From positions 315,518 through 379,517 of the forward strand of contig JAUVXD010000001.1 in NCBI GenBank assembly GCA_030603805.1: a stretch of 64,000 bases of DNA, in the 5' to 3' direction. A model generated the notes under the pieces. It made no database searches and was not told the DNA's origin. It saw only the letters and a program-made list of their open reading frames with translations. How positions within the stretch are numbered: the stretch's first letter is position 1; each line of letters opens with the position of its first letter. Below, in pieces: positions 34,023 through 43,297 of this stretch. The stretch comes from Acholeplasmataceae bacterium (GTDB taxonomy: Bacteria; Bacillota_I; Bacilli_A; Acholeplasmatales; Acholeplasmataceae). The translations under genes were made by a program, and so were the position numbers.

Positions 34023-35204
34023 TGTCTTTTTTATACCCTTAGATACTGCATCTGGAAATTTTTCATTGACAGATCTAACAATTTGATATATTTTTTCTTC
34101 TCTTTTAGTCAGTTCTTGATAGGTAAATAAATTATAATCCATCTTCAAATCCTTTTTTTGAACCACAGAACTTAAGAAAACCCCCACTAAACGGACAGGT
34201 TCATTTTGATAATGCGTTTCAAAAAGGGATTCGATCGCCTCATAAAAAAGATTATAATCATCAGTGTGCTCACTTAAAGTGATGCCACGGTTCATCATCT
34301 CAAAGTTAGCATCTTTGATTTTAATACCTACGGTTTTTGCAACCAGTTCTTCTTTTTCAAGTCTTTCATGTGCAACATCGAGCATTTCAACGATAATCTT
34401 AAAGATTGCCTCAGGTTGATCCATGGCATAATTGAGTGTTGTTTCATTAGAGATTGATTTTGGAATGGCATAACGTTTAGGATCGATGGTATCACTAGAG
34501 CGACCCATAATATGATCAAGATAACTTTGATAAGATGACTCACTCATGATATCTAAAATTCTTTCTTTGAAACTTTCTTTCGTGAAATCTCCAATTGTGT
34601 GAATACCAATCGCTTCTAGCTTAGGACTGGTTTTCTTTCCAATCCCATAACATGCTTTAATGGGTAAAGGAAAGAGTTTATCCACGATATCTTTTTTTCT
34701 AAGCACTGTAATGCCTAAAGGTTTTTGCATATCTGATGCCATTTTAGCTAAAAATAATGTTGGTGCAATCCCAATCGAACAAGGCAGCCCATATGAGTTA
34801 AGTAAGTTGGTTTGAATCTCTTTTGCTAAATCTAAGGGATGTTTCGTTTTTGATGCTTCTGTCATATCGATATATGCTTCATCAATCGAACCTTCTAAAA
34901 TGATGGATGAATAATTTTTAAGTAATTTAAAAAAGAGTTCTGAGTACTTTTGGTATAAATTGAAGTTCAAAGGCACCACAATTAACTTCGGATAAATACG
35001 TAAAGCATCATTAATACTCATGGCACTATGAATGCCAAGTTTACGTGCAGGATAAGAAGCTGTAGAGATGACACCTCGTCTCATGGCTTGATTTCCACCA
35101 ACAACAAAAGCCTTATCTTTGAGATAGGGCTCTTTTATCATGGCACAACTTGCAAAGAACGCATTGAGGTCAATATGAAAGATAATTTTGATATCCTTTT
35201 TCAT
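34017..35204 (-). CDS. dinB: DNA polymerase IV (Y-family)
   Basis: 395 aa from the ATG at 35204 (an AAGGAAG site lies upstream; a TTG precedes by one codon). FHIDLNAFFASCAM and GSIDEAYIDMT carry the catalytic acids, SIGIAPTLFLAKMASD and CYGIGKKTSPKLEAIGIHTIGD the fingers and HhH regions; the little-finger domain occupies about 235-350. Error-prone translesion polymerase. No LexA-like box was noticed upstream. Confidence 0.95.
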   Translation of the reverse strand: MKKDIKIIFHIDLNAFFASCAMIKEPYLKDKAFVVGGNQAMRRGVISTASYPARKLGIHSAMSINDALRIYPKLIVVPLNFNLYQKYSELFFKLLKNYSSIILEGSIDEAYIDMTEASKTKHPLDLAKEIQTNLLNSYGLPCSIGIAPTLFLAKMASDMQKPLGITVLRKKDIVDKLFPLPIKACYGIGKKTSPKLEAIGIHTIGDFTKESFKERILDIMSESSYQSYLDHIMGRSSDTIDPKRYAIPKSISNETTLNYAMDQPEAIFKIIVEMLDVAHERLEKEELVAKTVGIKIKDANFEMMNRGITLSEHTDDYNLFYEAIESLFETHYQNEPVRLVGVFLSSVVQKKDLKMDYNLFTYQELTKREEKIYQIVRSVNEKFPDAVSKGIKKTS

Positions 35205-35270
35205 CAAAACACTTCCTTTAGGTTTTGATTTATAGTATAATAATAGCGATTAAAAGAACGAGGTGAAATC

Positions 35271-35435
35271 ATGGCAAATAAAGAAAAGACACCAGTTAAG
35301 GTAGAAACCAAAAAACATTACGTGAATCCAACTGAAACTTGGTGGGGCAAAGCAGTGGTTTGGGTCATCATCTTCGGAATGGTCGGTCTCATTATCCTAA
35401 CCTTTATCCTATCGATAGTTTTAGGTAATGCATAA
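35271..35435 (+). CDS. Small single-helix membrane protein (54 aa)
   Basis: 54 aa. The ATG is preceded by GAGGTG at good spacing and a TATAAT-like stretch. A Lys-rich hydrophilic N-terminus (MANKEKTPVKVETKKHY) leads to NPTETWWGK and then one transmembrane helix (about 26-50, AVVWVIIFGMVGLIILTFIL). A hairpin terminator follows 2 bases after the stop. The design resembles other 50-60 aa inner-membrane proteins of low-GC bacteria, but no family is recognised. Confidence 0.75.
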   Translation: MANKEKTPVKVETKKHYVNPTETWWGKAVVWVIIFGMVGLIILTFILSIVLGNA

Positions 35436-35436
35436 G

Positions 35437-35452
35437 AAAAGCGAAAGCTTTT
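35437..35452. terminator. Hairpin with GCGAAAGC loop between convergent genes
   Basis: AAAAGC-GAAA-GCTTTT followed by T residues on the plus strand; the GAAA tetraloop is very stable. Serves the 54-aa gene and possibly recN in the other direction. Confidence 0.75.
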
Positions 35453-35453
35453 T

Positions 35454-37103
35454 TTATTTTGTTAGAAGCATTTTCGCTTGCTCAATCGCAAAATGAGACA
35501 GTTTTTCATCAGAAAGCATGAGTGCAATCATCTCAATACGTTCATCCATAGAGAGCAATTGGATCCTTGTGACCATTCGCTCTTTTTCTTTGACTTTCTT
35601 AATCCCATAATGATGATTTGCGCGTGCTGCCACTTGAGGCAGGTGCGTAATCACAATCAGTTGCATCGTTGAGCTTAAAACTTGCATCTTGGTGGCAACC
35701 TTAGCTGCAGTCTTTCCTGAAATTCCAATATCAATTTCATCTAAGATTAATAAAGAAAGCTGATTCGCCTTCGCATAAATCGATTTGAGTGCAAACATAA
35801 AACGCGCACGTTCGCCTCCAGATGCCACTTTTGATAAAGGTTTAATCGGCTCCCCTTCATTTAAGGAAATCATAAACTCAATTTGATCTAGACCACTTTC
35901 GTAGAGGCTTGACTCTAATTTTTCTATAGGTTCAAAAACGATTTGGAAGAGAGCTTTATCTAAATCAAGATCTTTTAACTCTAGCAAGACATCGAAAGAT
36001 AACTTTTTCGCTAATTTTTGTCGATATTCTGTTAGTTTTAATCCAGATTGGTAGGCTTTTTCAAAGGCGAGTTCTACTTCTTTTTGTGACTGAAGTAAAT
36101 AGGCATCATAATCTGTGATAAGCATCAGTTCTTCTTCAATCGTTTTAAGGTAATCGATTAAATCATTAATAGACTTTTGATATTTCTGCTCGATTTTAAT
36201 CAGTTCATAACTTCTTTCTTGCATACGGTCAAAGGCTTGTTCATCAAAATCTAGAGATTCAATCGTTTGAAAAAGGAGTGATTTGACATCATCAAGCTCG
36301 TAGAAAGCAGAAGTTAATCTTTCACTCATACTTTGAAAATCTGTATCTAAATATGCGATTTTTTCTAATGCTTTAGCTGCATCATAAATGCCATCTATTT
36401 GGAAAACCTCAGAATCTAAACTTTGATAAGCAGATTTTAGTTGATTCATGATTTTATCATGATGTTTTAGCTTCTCTATTTTTTCATCTAACTCTTTTTT
36501 CTCATCAGGGATTAAGTGAAAAGACTTAAGTTCTTGAACTTGATATTCTAAAAAAGATTTTTTTTCAATCGATTGATTTTTCTTACTTTTTAACTCATCA
36601 TGATGTCTTTTTTTAGATAAATAATGACTACGTGCCATCAAATATTGATTTAAGAGTAGGTCAATTCCTTTTTGATCCACTTGATCAACAAAGGATAAAT
36701 AATAGGTTTTATCAAAAAGATTCATGGTTTCATTTTGAGAATGGATACTTCCAATCGCATTCATCACTTCTTTAATCTTTGATAGCGTCGATGCTTCGCC
36801 ATTGATTCTCATATTATGTCTGCCATTTTGGTCAATTTCACGTTCGACATCAATGATTTCTGGAAGATCTAGAAGCTCTTGTTTGGATTTTGAGAGCTTA
36901 AAAATACCATGGACGAAAGCTTTAGATTCACCATGTCTAATCATGGTGGCATCCGATCTTTTACCAAAAAGGAGCTGCAAAGATTCTAAAATGATGGATT
37001 TCCCTGCACCTGTCTCTCCAGTCATGGCAGAAAGACCTTCATTAAAGGTCATTTCTAAGTCATCGATTAATGCGAAATTTTTAATGTGCAACGACATAAT
37101 CAT
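35454..37103 (-). CDS. recN: DNA repair protein RecN
   Basis: 549 aa, SMC-like ATPase. Walker A is AMTGETGAGKSIILE, a long coiled-coil region spans about 150-350, and the C-terminal ATPase half has PLSKVASGGERARFMFALK (ABC signature) and LLILDEIDIGISG (Walker B). Organises DNA at double-strand breaks. Coupled to tlyA by an ATGA overlap with an AGGTGA ribosome site. Confidence 0.95.
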   Translation of the reverse strand: MIMSLHIKNFALIDDLEMTFNEGLSAMTGETGAGKSIILESLQLLFGKRSDATMIRHGESKAFVHGIFKLSKSKQELLDLPEIIDVEREIDQNGRHNMRINGEASTLSKIKEVMNAIGSIHSQNETMNLFDKTYYLSFVDQVDQKGIDLLLNQYLMARSHYLSKKRHHDELKSKKNQSIEKKSFLEYQVQELKSFHLIPDEKKELDEKIEKLKHHDKIMNQLKSAYQSLDSEVFQIDGIYDAAKALEKIAYLDTDFQSMSERLTSAFYELDDVKSLLFQTIESLDFDEQAFDRMQERSYELIKIEQKYQKSINDLIDYLKTIEEELMLITDYDAYLLQSQKEVELAFEKAYQSGLKLTEYRQKLAKKLSFDVLLELKDLDLDKALFQIVFEPIEKLESSLYESGLDQIEFMISLNEGEPIKPLSKVASGGERARFMFALKSIYAKANQLSLLILDEIDIGISGKTAAKVATKMQVLSSTMQLIVITHLPQVAARANHHYGIKKVKEKERMVTRIQLLSMDERIEMIALMLSDEKLSHFAIEQAKMLLTK

Positions 37104-37840
37104 AAAACGTCACCTACCATAGACTTGATGTCTTGAATGTTTTTGATGGGTTTAATATATAAAATATATTCTTGATTGCCTGTTTTACCAAGAAGTTCTG
37201 ATTTTTTTAATCCGACTAAAGAAAATCCTAAAGATCTCGCATAAGTTAAGATATCTGTTAAGATTTCCTTATGTTTTTTTTGATCCTTTAAGACACCTTG
37301 TTTAAAGTGAATATGACCTGCCTCATATTGAGGTTTTATCAGACATATCATTTCATGATTAAAGCCCTTTAAATGCTCTAAAATAGGTTTAATGGATGTG
37401 AAAGAAACATCGATCATGATGACATCAACGTTTGGAATTGAGACATCTAAGATATTCGTTTCTTCAAATAGATGAATCTGAGGATGACATCTTAACGATG
37501 GATCCATTTGATCTTTGCCGACATCATAGGCATAAACTAATGATGCGCCATGCTGAAGGGCACAATCAGTAAATCCACCCGTGGATGAACCTATATCTAA
37601 ACATATTTTATCTTGAAGCTCTATCTTAAAATCAACTAAAGCTTGTTTCAATTTTTCTCCTGAGCGACTGACAAACGGTGACTCATACGTGATTTCGATA
37701 AAATCTGTTTCACTAACCTCAAGTCCAGCTTTTTTTGCAATCTTTTGATTCACTAAAACAAGACCCCGAGCAATCAGATCAGAGGCCTGGCTTCTTGATT
37801 TTATATTCAAATGGTGAACTAAAAATTGATCGAGTCTCAT
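37100..37840 (-). CDS. tlyA: TlyA-family rRNA 2'-O-methyltransferase (hemolysin A)
   Basis: 246 aa. An S4 RNA-binding domain (1-60, RLDQFLVHHLNIKSRSQASDLIARG) precedes an FtsJ-like SAM domain with LDIGSSTGGFTDCALQHGA, DVIMIDVSFTSIKPIL and LIKPQYEAG. The characterised enzyme in Mycobacterium modifies 16S and 23S rRNA and affects capreomycin sensitivity. Overlaps both neighbours (dxs and recN) by 4 bases. Confidence 0.93.
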   Translation of the reverse strand: MRLDQFLVHHLNIKSRSQASDLIARGLVLVNQKIAKKAGLEVSETDFIEITYESPFVSRSGEKLKQALVDFKIELQDKICLDIGSSTGGFTDCALQHGASLVYAYDVGKDQMDPSLRCHPQIHLFEETNILDVSIPNVDVIMIDVSFTSIKPILEHLKGFNHEMICLIKPQYEAGHIHFKQGVLKDQKKHKEILTDILTYARSLGFSLVGLKKSELLGKTGNQEYILYIKPIKNIQDIKSMVGDVL

Positions 37841-39660
37841 ATGAACTTTTGAAGATGTTTAACGACAGCATCAAAATCCATCTCTAAAATCTTAAGCATA
37901 TCTTTATAATGTCCATGTTCTACAATTTGATCTGTAATCGACATATTGGAGATTGGATTATGATATTGATGTTTCGCCATAAATTTTAAAATTTGAGGAT
38001 AAAGTGATCCTGTGTCAGAGCCTTCTTCATATACAAAAATTCTTTGCCCAGTTTTCATGATTTCATGAAGCATGGCTTCATCAATGGGTTTAATAAATCT
38101 TGCATTAATGATGGAAGCACTGAGTTTCATTTCCAAATCAACTTTAATGAGTAAATCAAGAGATGGACCATATGAAATCATTTGAATACCTGGACCCGTT
38201 TTGAGTTTACTCCAAGTTGGTTCGATCTCTTCAAAGGTAATGAGATCTAATGCTTTATCAAATAAAACAGTCCCTCTTGGATAACGTATAACAAAAGGAT
38301 TTTTTTGCTTCATAAAGCCATAATATAGCAAGTTGCTTGCTTCTTTAGCATCATATGGCATCGTGATGACAATATTGGGCATGACATAAAACATAGAGAC
38401 ATCAAAGAGTCCTTGATGAGTCGATCCATCTTCGCCAACAATGCCTGAGCGGTCAATGCCAATCACGACATGATGATTGGATCGACAAATATCATTTAAG
38501 ATTTGATCAAAGGCACGCTGCGAAAATGTTGAGTAAAGTGGTAAGAACACAGGAACTCCATGATGAGCAAGTGCTGCAGCCATGGTTGCTGCATGCTCTT
38601 CAGCAATCCCAACATCTAAGTATCGATCCGCATATTTCTTAGCAAACTCAGAAAACTGTGCACCAATTTCCATCGCTGGCATAATGACAAAGGTCTTTAA
38701 ATGCTCCTGTATTTTTTGCATATTTAAACTAATCAGTTCACTCCAACTGATCCCTTGCTTAATTCCATTAGAAGGTTTTGAAACGCCATGGAATGTGCCG
38801 ACTTTATCATTTTCAGCTTCAACATGTCCCTTACCTTTTTCAGTAATAATATGAAGCACAACAGATTTCTTAACCTTTTGAATACGTTTTAAATGATGGA
38901 TTAAACTAATCAAATCATGACCATCAATTGGACCCACATACATATAGCCTAAGTCTTCAAAAATGTTTTGTCTTTGTAAAAAACCTCTGATACCCCGTTT
39001 AACTCGAGATAAAAATCTTAAAATGAAAGCTGGTAAAATATTCGCCCAAATGCGTTTCCATTTCATCACAACCTTCATGGATCTAAATTTGGTGAGTGCT
39101 TTAGAGATAGAACCAACTGATTTAGAAATACTCATCTCATTGTCATTTAAAATAATAATGCCCTTGGTTTTTGGGTCACTACCTAAAAGATTGAGTGCCT
39201 CAAAAGCCATGCCATTGGTAATCGATGCATCCCCAATGACTGCAACCACTTCCCCTTTTTCATGTTTTAAATGTTTGGCATAGAGTGTCCCTAAAAGCGC
39301 AGATAAGGCGGTGCCTGCATGACCTGATTCCCATTGGTCATGTTCTGATTCCTGATAGTTCATATATCCCGATAAACCTTTTGTTTGTCTCAGCGTATCA
39401 AACTGATCTAATCGTCCTGTCAAAATCTTATGTGTATAGGCTTGATGCCCCACATCAAAAATAAACACATCCTCAGGAGAATTAAAGACATAGTGCATCG
39501 CTAAAATCAGTTCAACTGTTCCTAGATTGGAACTTAAATGTCCTCCAGTTTTAGTAATGGTTTCAATTAAAAAAGAGCGAATCTCAAGAGCGAGCGCTTT
39601 AAGTTCTTTGTGATTGAGTTGTTTAATATCGCTTGGTTTCTTGATGTCTTTAAGATTCAT
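37837..39660 (-). CDS. dxs: 1-deoxy-D-xylulose-5-phosphate synthase
   Basis: 607 aa, transketolase-like. SSNLGTVELILAMHYVF, AVIGDASITNGMAFEALN (ThDP/Mg binding) and the second domain's DVGIAEEHAATMAAALAHHG and GIDRSGIVGEDGSTHQGLFD carry the pattern. Condenses pyruvate and glyceraldehyde 3-phosphate, the first MEP step. Directly after xseB (3 bases), where many bacteria have ispA in between; here ispA is missing. Confidence 0.95.
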   Translation of the reverse strand: MNLKDIKKPSDIKQLNHKELKALALEIRSFLIETITKTGGHLSSNLGTVELILAMHYVFNSPEDVFIFDVGHQAYTHKILTGRLDQFDTLRQTKGLSGYMNYQESEHDQWESGHAGTALSALLGTLYAKHLKHEKGEVVAVIGDASITNGMAFEALNLLGSDPKTKGIIILNDNEMSISKSVGSISKALTKFRSMKVVMKWKRIWANILPAFILRFLSRVKRGIRGFLQRQNIFEDLGYMYVGPIDGHDLISLIHHLKRIQKVKKSVVLHIITEKGKGHVEAENDKVGTFHGVSKPSNGIKQGISWSELISLNMQKIQEHLKTFVIMPAMEIGAQFSEFAKKYADRYLDVGIAEEHAATMAAALAHHGVPVFLPLYSTFSQRAFDQILNDICRSNHHVVIGIDRSGIVGEDGSTHQGLFDVSMFYVMPNIVITMPYDAKEASNLLYYGFMKQKNPFVIRYPRGTVLFDKALDLITFEEIEPTWSKLKTGPGIQMISYGPSLDLLIKVDLEMKLSASIINARFIKPIDEAMLHEIMKTGQRIFVYEEGSDTGSLYPQILKFMAKHQYHNPISNMSITDQIVEHGHYKDMLKILEMDFDAVVKHLQKFI

Positions 39661-39663
39661 ATC

Positions 39664-39846
39664 TTACTTGATTTCCTTTACAATCAGTTTCTCTGCTTCT
39701 TCAAGCATTTGATAACAAGATTTGGAAAGTTCAAGACCAAGTTGATACTTCTTAACGGCTTCATCAAGCGAAATATCTTTGTTTTCTAAATCCTTGACAA
39801 CGCCTTCGAGTTCTTTAAGTAATGCTTCAAATGATTTCTTTTCCAT
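39664..39846 (-). CDS. xseB: Exodeoxyribonuclease VII small subunit
   Basis: 60 aa, near the usual 60-80. SFEALLKELEGVVKDLENKDISLDEAVKKYQLG is the family core, with ELSKSCYQMLEEAEKLIV after. It forms the accessory helices of the complex with XseA for ssDNA degradation. One-base overlap with xseA. Confidence 0.93.
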   Translation of the reverse strand: MEKKSFEALLKELEGVVKDLENKDISLDEAVKKYQLGLELSKSCYQMLEEAEKLIVKEIK

Positions 39847-41183
39847 TAGTTTTCCTCTTTTCTTATCACACGTGCTTTGATTGATCCATCTTTAAGCCTA
39901 ATACCAATTTCATCACTGACTTCTATCTGTTTAACTGATGTCAGGACGCGTTCGTCTTTAGATATGACTGCAAATCCTTTATCCATTAAAGAAAGAGGAT
40001 TCAGTGAGTTCAGTGCTGCTTTGAGCACCTCAAATTTATAGACCTTATTTTCTTTAACTTTGATGATGACTGCATTTAGCTTCTCCACTAAATTTAAGTG
40101 TCTTTCTTTAAGTTGACTTATCTTTTCTTCTGGACTCTTTAAACGGCCTTTCAATTGCTCAACTTTAACTAATTTAGCTTCTAGCTGATAACGATAGCTT
40201 TTAGATAAATCGCTTGTATATCTGTTTAAGTCTAAGTGCAATTGATCGAGTTTCATGAGTGGCGATAAACGGTCTAAACGTTGATCTAAATAAACTAAAT
40301 CTGTTTTTCTTTGTCCAAAATATTGAGCTGTTTTATAGGTAATCAAATCGAGCATCTCAGAAATCTTCGTTTTTAAGTCTAACGTATTGGGTGTTGCAAG
40401 TTCTGCTGCTGCTGTGGGGGTTGGTGCTCTTAAATCGGATACAAAGTCTGAAAGTGTAAAATCAGTTTCGTGTCCAATGGCTGTAATGACTGGTATCTTA
40501 GAGTGATAGATGGCATCGATCACAGGCATTTCATTAAATGCCCATAAATCTTCAATTGAACCACCACCACGACCGACAATTAAAACATCAGCATCACCCT
40601 TTTGATTGGCTGTTAAAATTTGATTATGAATACTATCAGCAGAACCAGGACCTTGAACCAGTGCAGGATATAAATGAATTTCAGCAAGTAAATATCTTCT
40701 AGACACTGTGTTTTTAATATCTTCAATGACAGCACCTGTAGGTGATGTAATCACCCCGATGACTTTAGGATATTTAGGAATTTCTCTTTTATGGTCTAAA
40801 CTAAAATAGCCCTTGCTTTCTAACTCTTTTTTGAGTGCTTCATATTTTAAATAGAGTTCGCCTATCCCATCAAGCTTCATCGATTTGATTTGGATGGAGT
40901 AGGTACCACTTGGTTCATATAATGAAATTCTACCTGAAACTAAAACATGATCGCCATCCTTAGGTGAAAAACTCATGCCTTGAGTATCTGATGCAAACAT
41001 GATGGCTGATATTTGAGCACCTTCATCTTTCAAAGTGAAATAAAGATGACCTCTGGAATGTCTTTTAAAGTTCGAAATTTCACCTTTTAATAAAATGGAA
41101 AAAAGGTGTTTGTCACCTTCAAGTTTGGCTTTAATGTATTTAGTTAAAGCAGAAACCGATAAATACTGTTCCAAACGAATCAT
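39846..41183 (-). CDS. xseA: Exodeoxyribonuclease VII large subunit
   Basis: 445 aa. An OB-fold N-terminal domain (SVSALTKYIKAKLEGD, about 1-110), then the catalytic region with GVITSPTGAVIEDI, DVLIVGRGGGSIEDLWAFNE and AIGHETDFTLSDFVSDLRAPTPTAAAELA. A coiled-coil region follows. Co-transcribed with nusB and xseB. Confidence 0.96.
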   Translation of the reverse strand: MIRLEQYLSVSALTKYIKAKLEGDKHLFSILLKGEISNFKRHSRGHLYFTLKDEGAQISAIMFASDTQGMSFSPKDGDHVLVSGRISLYEPSGTYSIQIKSMKLDGIGELYLKYEALKKELESKGYFSLDHKREIPKYPKVIGVITSPTGAVIEDIKNTVSRRYLLAEIHLYPALVQGPGSADSIHNQILTANQKGDADVLIVGRGGGSIEDLWAFNEMPVIDAIYHSKIPVITAIGHETDFTLSDFVSDLRAPTPTAAAELATPNTLDLKTKISEMLDLITYKTAQYFGQRKTDLVYLDQRLDRLSPLMKLDQLHLDLNRYTSDLSKSYRYQLEAKLVKVEQLKGRLKSPEEKISQLKERHLNLVEKLNAVIIKVKENKVYKFEVLKAALNSLNPLSLMDKGFAVISKDERVLTSVKQIEVSDEIGIRLKDGSIKARVIRKEEN

Positions 41184-41569
41184 CCCTTAAGTGATTTTGC
41201 GATATTATCTAGGACTTTATTGGTAAATTTATGTTGTTTCTCATCATCTAAATTGCTGTAAATCTTTGTGAGTTCAACTGCTTCATTGATCACAATTTGT
41301 TTTTCTGTGTCCGTGAATTTGAGTTCATAGGTTGCCATTCTAATAATGGCACGATCAAGAAAAGATAGGCGGTATAAACTATATTCATACAAATTAGATT
41401 CGATCACTTGATCGATTGTCTTTAATTGCTCAATGATTTGATGATAAAATGCAGAAGCCTCTTCAATTTCAAAATAGGGAATAAAAGGCAGTTTGTCACT
41501 TTGATACAAATCATATTGATAGAGTTGATTCATCAACTCAATTCTTAAGTCTCTTCTGGTTACTTTCAT
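41180..41569 (-). CDS. nusB: Transcription antitermination factor NusB
   Basis: 129 aa, all-helical. RRDLRIELMNQLYQYDLY opens, and RAIIRMATYEL plus VINEAVELTKIYSNLDDEKQHKFTNKVLDNIAKS is the diagnostic C-terminal half. Works with NusE in rRNA antitermination. First gene of the operon nusB-xseA-xseB-dxs-tlyA-recN, which lacks folD, ispA and argR found in many relatives. Confidence 0.95.
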   Translation of the reverse strand: MKVTRRDLRIELMNQLYQYDLYQSDKLPFIPYFEIEEASAFYHQIIEQLKTIDQVIESNLYEYSLYRLSFLDRAIIRMATYELKFTDTEKQIVINEAVELTKIYSNLDDEKQHKFTNKVLDNIAKSLKG

Positions 41570-41629
41570 CTTATATACCTCATCAAGTATTGTATCATAT
41601 TTTATATGATTTCAAACGCGATTTCACAT

Positions 41630-41656
41630 GAAAAAAGCCACCCATAAGGTAGCTTT
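41630..41656 (-). terminator. Rho-independent terminator after kduD
   Basis: Nine-base stem on the minus strand (41648-41656 with 41634-41642, one G-U pair), 5-base loop, followed by six U residues. It closes the eda-to-kduD operon. Confidence 0.85.
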
Positions 41657-41673
41657 ACTCTGAAATCACTCGA

Positions 41674-42444
41674 TTATCTTGCAAGCCAACCGCCATCAAC
41701 AGCGATTGTATAGCCATTGATATAAGATGCATTATCACTTGCAAGAAAAACTGCTGTCCCTGCTAAATCCTTAGGAAGACCCCAACGACCTGCTGGAATT
41801 CTTTCTAAGATTTGACCTGCACGCACTTCATCGTCTCTAAGTTGTTGTGTATTGTTGGTTGCCATATAGCCTGGTGCAATTGCATTGACATTGATGTTAT
41901 ACTTAGCCCATTCGTTTGCCATGGTCATCGTGATACCTTTAACCCCAGATTTAGATGCGGTGTAAGAAGGTACACGAATACCCCCTTGATAGGATAACAT
42001 CGACGCAATATTGATAATCTTGCCACCTGTGCCTTGTTTGACAAATTGATTGGCAACAGTTTGTGAGAAGAAAAACACTGTTCTTAAGTTGATGTTCATG
42101 ACATCATCCCAGTTCGTTTCAGAAAACTCGAGTGAATCTTCTCTACGAATAATGCCTGCATTATTAACTAAAATATCAACATGACCAAAATGGTCAACAG
42201 CTTGTTTAACTAATTCAGCTAATACTTCCTTACCTGAAGTGATTAAATTTGCTTTTAAACCTAAATATTTACGACCAATTTTTGTAATGAGTGCTTCTGT
42301 TTCAGGGGAACCTACATAATCAATCCCCACAATATCAGCACCAGCTTCTGCTAAACCAATCGCCATACCTTGGCCTAAACCAGTCGATGATCCTGTGACG
42401 ATTGCCACTTTTCCTGTTAAATCAAAACCTTTTAAGATTGACAT
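41674..42444 (-). CDS. kduD: 2-dehydro-3-deoxy-D-gluconate 5-dehydrogenase
   Basis: 256 aa short-chain dehydrogenase. GKVAIVTGSSTGLGQGMAIGLAE is the NAD-binding glycine motif, NNAGI follows, and YTASKSGVKG carries the catalytic Tyr-x3-Lys. Very close to KduD proteins (GFDLTGKVAIVTG, NVNAIAPGYMATNNTQQLR). Reduces 2,5-diketo-3-deoxygluconate to KDG. Last gene of the eda operon. Confidence 0.93.
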   Translation of the reverse strand: MSILKGFDLTGKVAIVTGSSTGLGQGMAIGLAEAGADIVGIDYVGSPETEALITKIGRKYLGLKANLITSGKEVLAELVKQAVDHFGHVDILVNNAGIIRREDSLEFSETNWDDVMNINLRTVFFFSQTVANQFVKQGTGGKIINIASMLSYQGGIRVPSYTASKSGVKGITMTMANEWAKYNINVNAIAPGYMATNNTQQLRDDEVRAGQILERIPAGRWGLPKDLAGTAVFLASDNASYINGYTIAVDGGWLAR

Positions 42445-42460
42445 CAGTAAATCTCCTTCC

Positions 42461-43297
42461 TTATTTTAAATCTGACATGGCAACAAAGTCCATATCGCTA
42501 AATGTAATATTTTCTCCGCACATGCCCCATATAAAGGTATAATCCGATGTACCAACACCTGTATGAATCGACCATGAAGGTGAAATAACGGCTTGTTCAT
42601 TGGCAACCACTAAATGTCTGGTTTCTTGAGGCTCACCCATGAAATGAAATACTCTCGTATCTTTTGCCATATTGAAGTAAAAATAAACTTCCATACGTCT
42701 TTCATGTGTATGACATGGCATGGTATTCCATGCACTGCCTTCTTCTAAAATAGTCATTCCCATCACAAGTTGACAGGAGTTACATACGGCTGGATGCACA
42801 TATTGGTAAATAGTTCTTTCATTTAAGGTCTTTGGTGACCCCCATTTGTTTGGATTGGCATGTTTAAATGGAATATGAACGGTTGGATAACTTTGATGCG
42901 CTGGTGCACTATTAATGTAGAATTTTGCAGGATGTTTAGAATCCTTAGACCCAAAAATAACCTGTTTAATCCCAAGACCAACATATAGACCATCTCTTTC
43001 GTCCATGTCAAAAGTCTTACCATCTAAGATGATATAGCCAGGACCACCAATGTTAATGACACCTAATTCTCTTCTTTCTAAGAAATACTCAGTCCCTAAA
43101 TCTTTTGTAACAGGGAGTTCTACTGCTTTAGTCAAAGGTAAAACGCCACCAGCAATAATTCTGTCATGATGTGAATAGACAAATGAGAGTTCATCTGCCA
43201 CAAATACTTTTTCAAGTAAATATCGTTTTCTTAAGGTTTCAGTATCATAATTTTTTGAGTCTTCTGGATGATTATTATATCTGATATCTAATTTCAA
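42461..43297 (-). CDS. kduI: 5-keto-4-deoxyuronate isomerase
   Basis: 278 aa, double cupin. The metal site is [16 protein letters not shown] with a further His in WSIHTGVGT. Isomerises the 4-deoxy-hexosulose uronate from unsaturated oligogalacturonides to 2,5-diketo-3-deoxygluconate, the KduD substrate. Coupled by a 4-base overlap to the TIM-barrel gene and 16 bases from kduD. Confidence 0.95.
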   Translation of the reverse strand: MKLDIRYNNHPEDSKNYDTETLRKRYLLEKVFVADELSFVYSHHDRIIAGGVLPLTKAVELPVTKDLGTEYFLERRELGVINIGGPGYIILDGKTFDMDERDGLYVGLGIKQVIFGSKDSKHPAKFYINSAPAHQSYPTVHIPFKHANPNKWGSPKTLNERTIYQYVHPAVCNSCQLVMGMTILEEGSAWNTMPCHTHERRMEVYFYFNMAKDTRVFHFMGEPQETRHLVVANEQAVISPSWSIHTGVGTSDYTFIWGMCGENITFSDMDFVAMSDLK

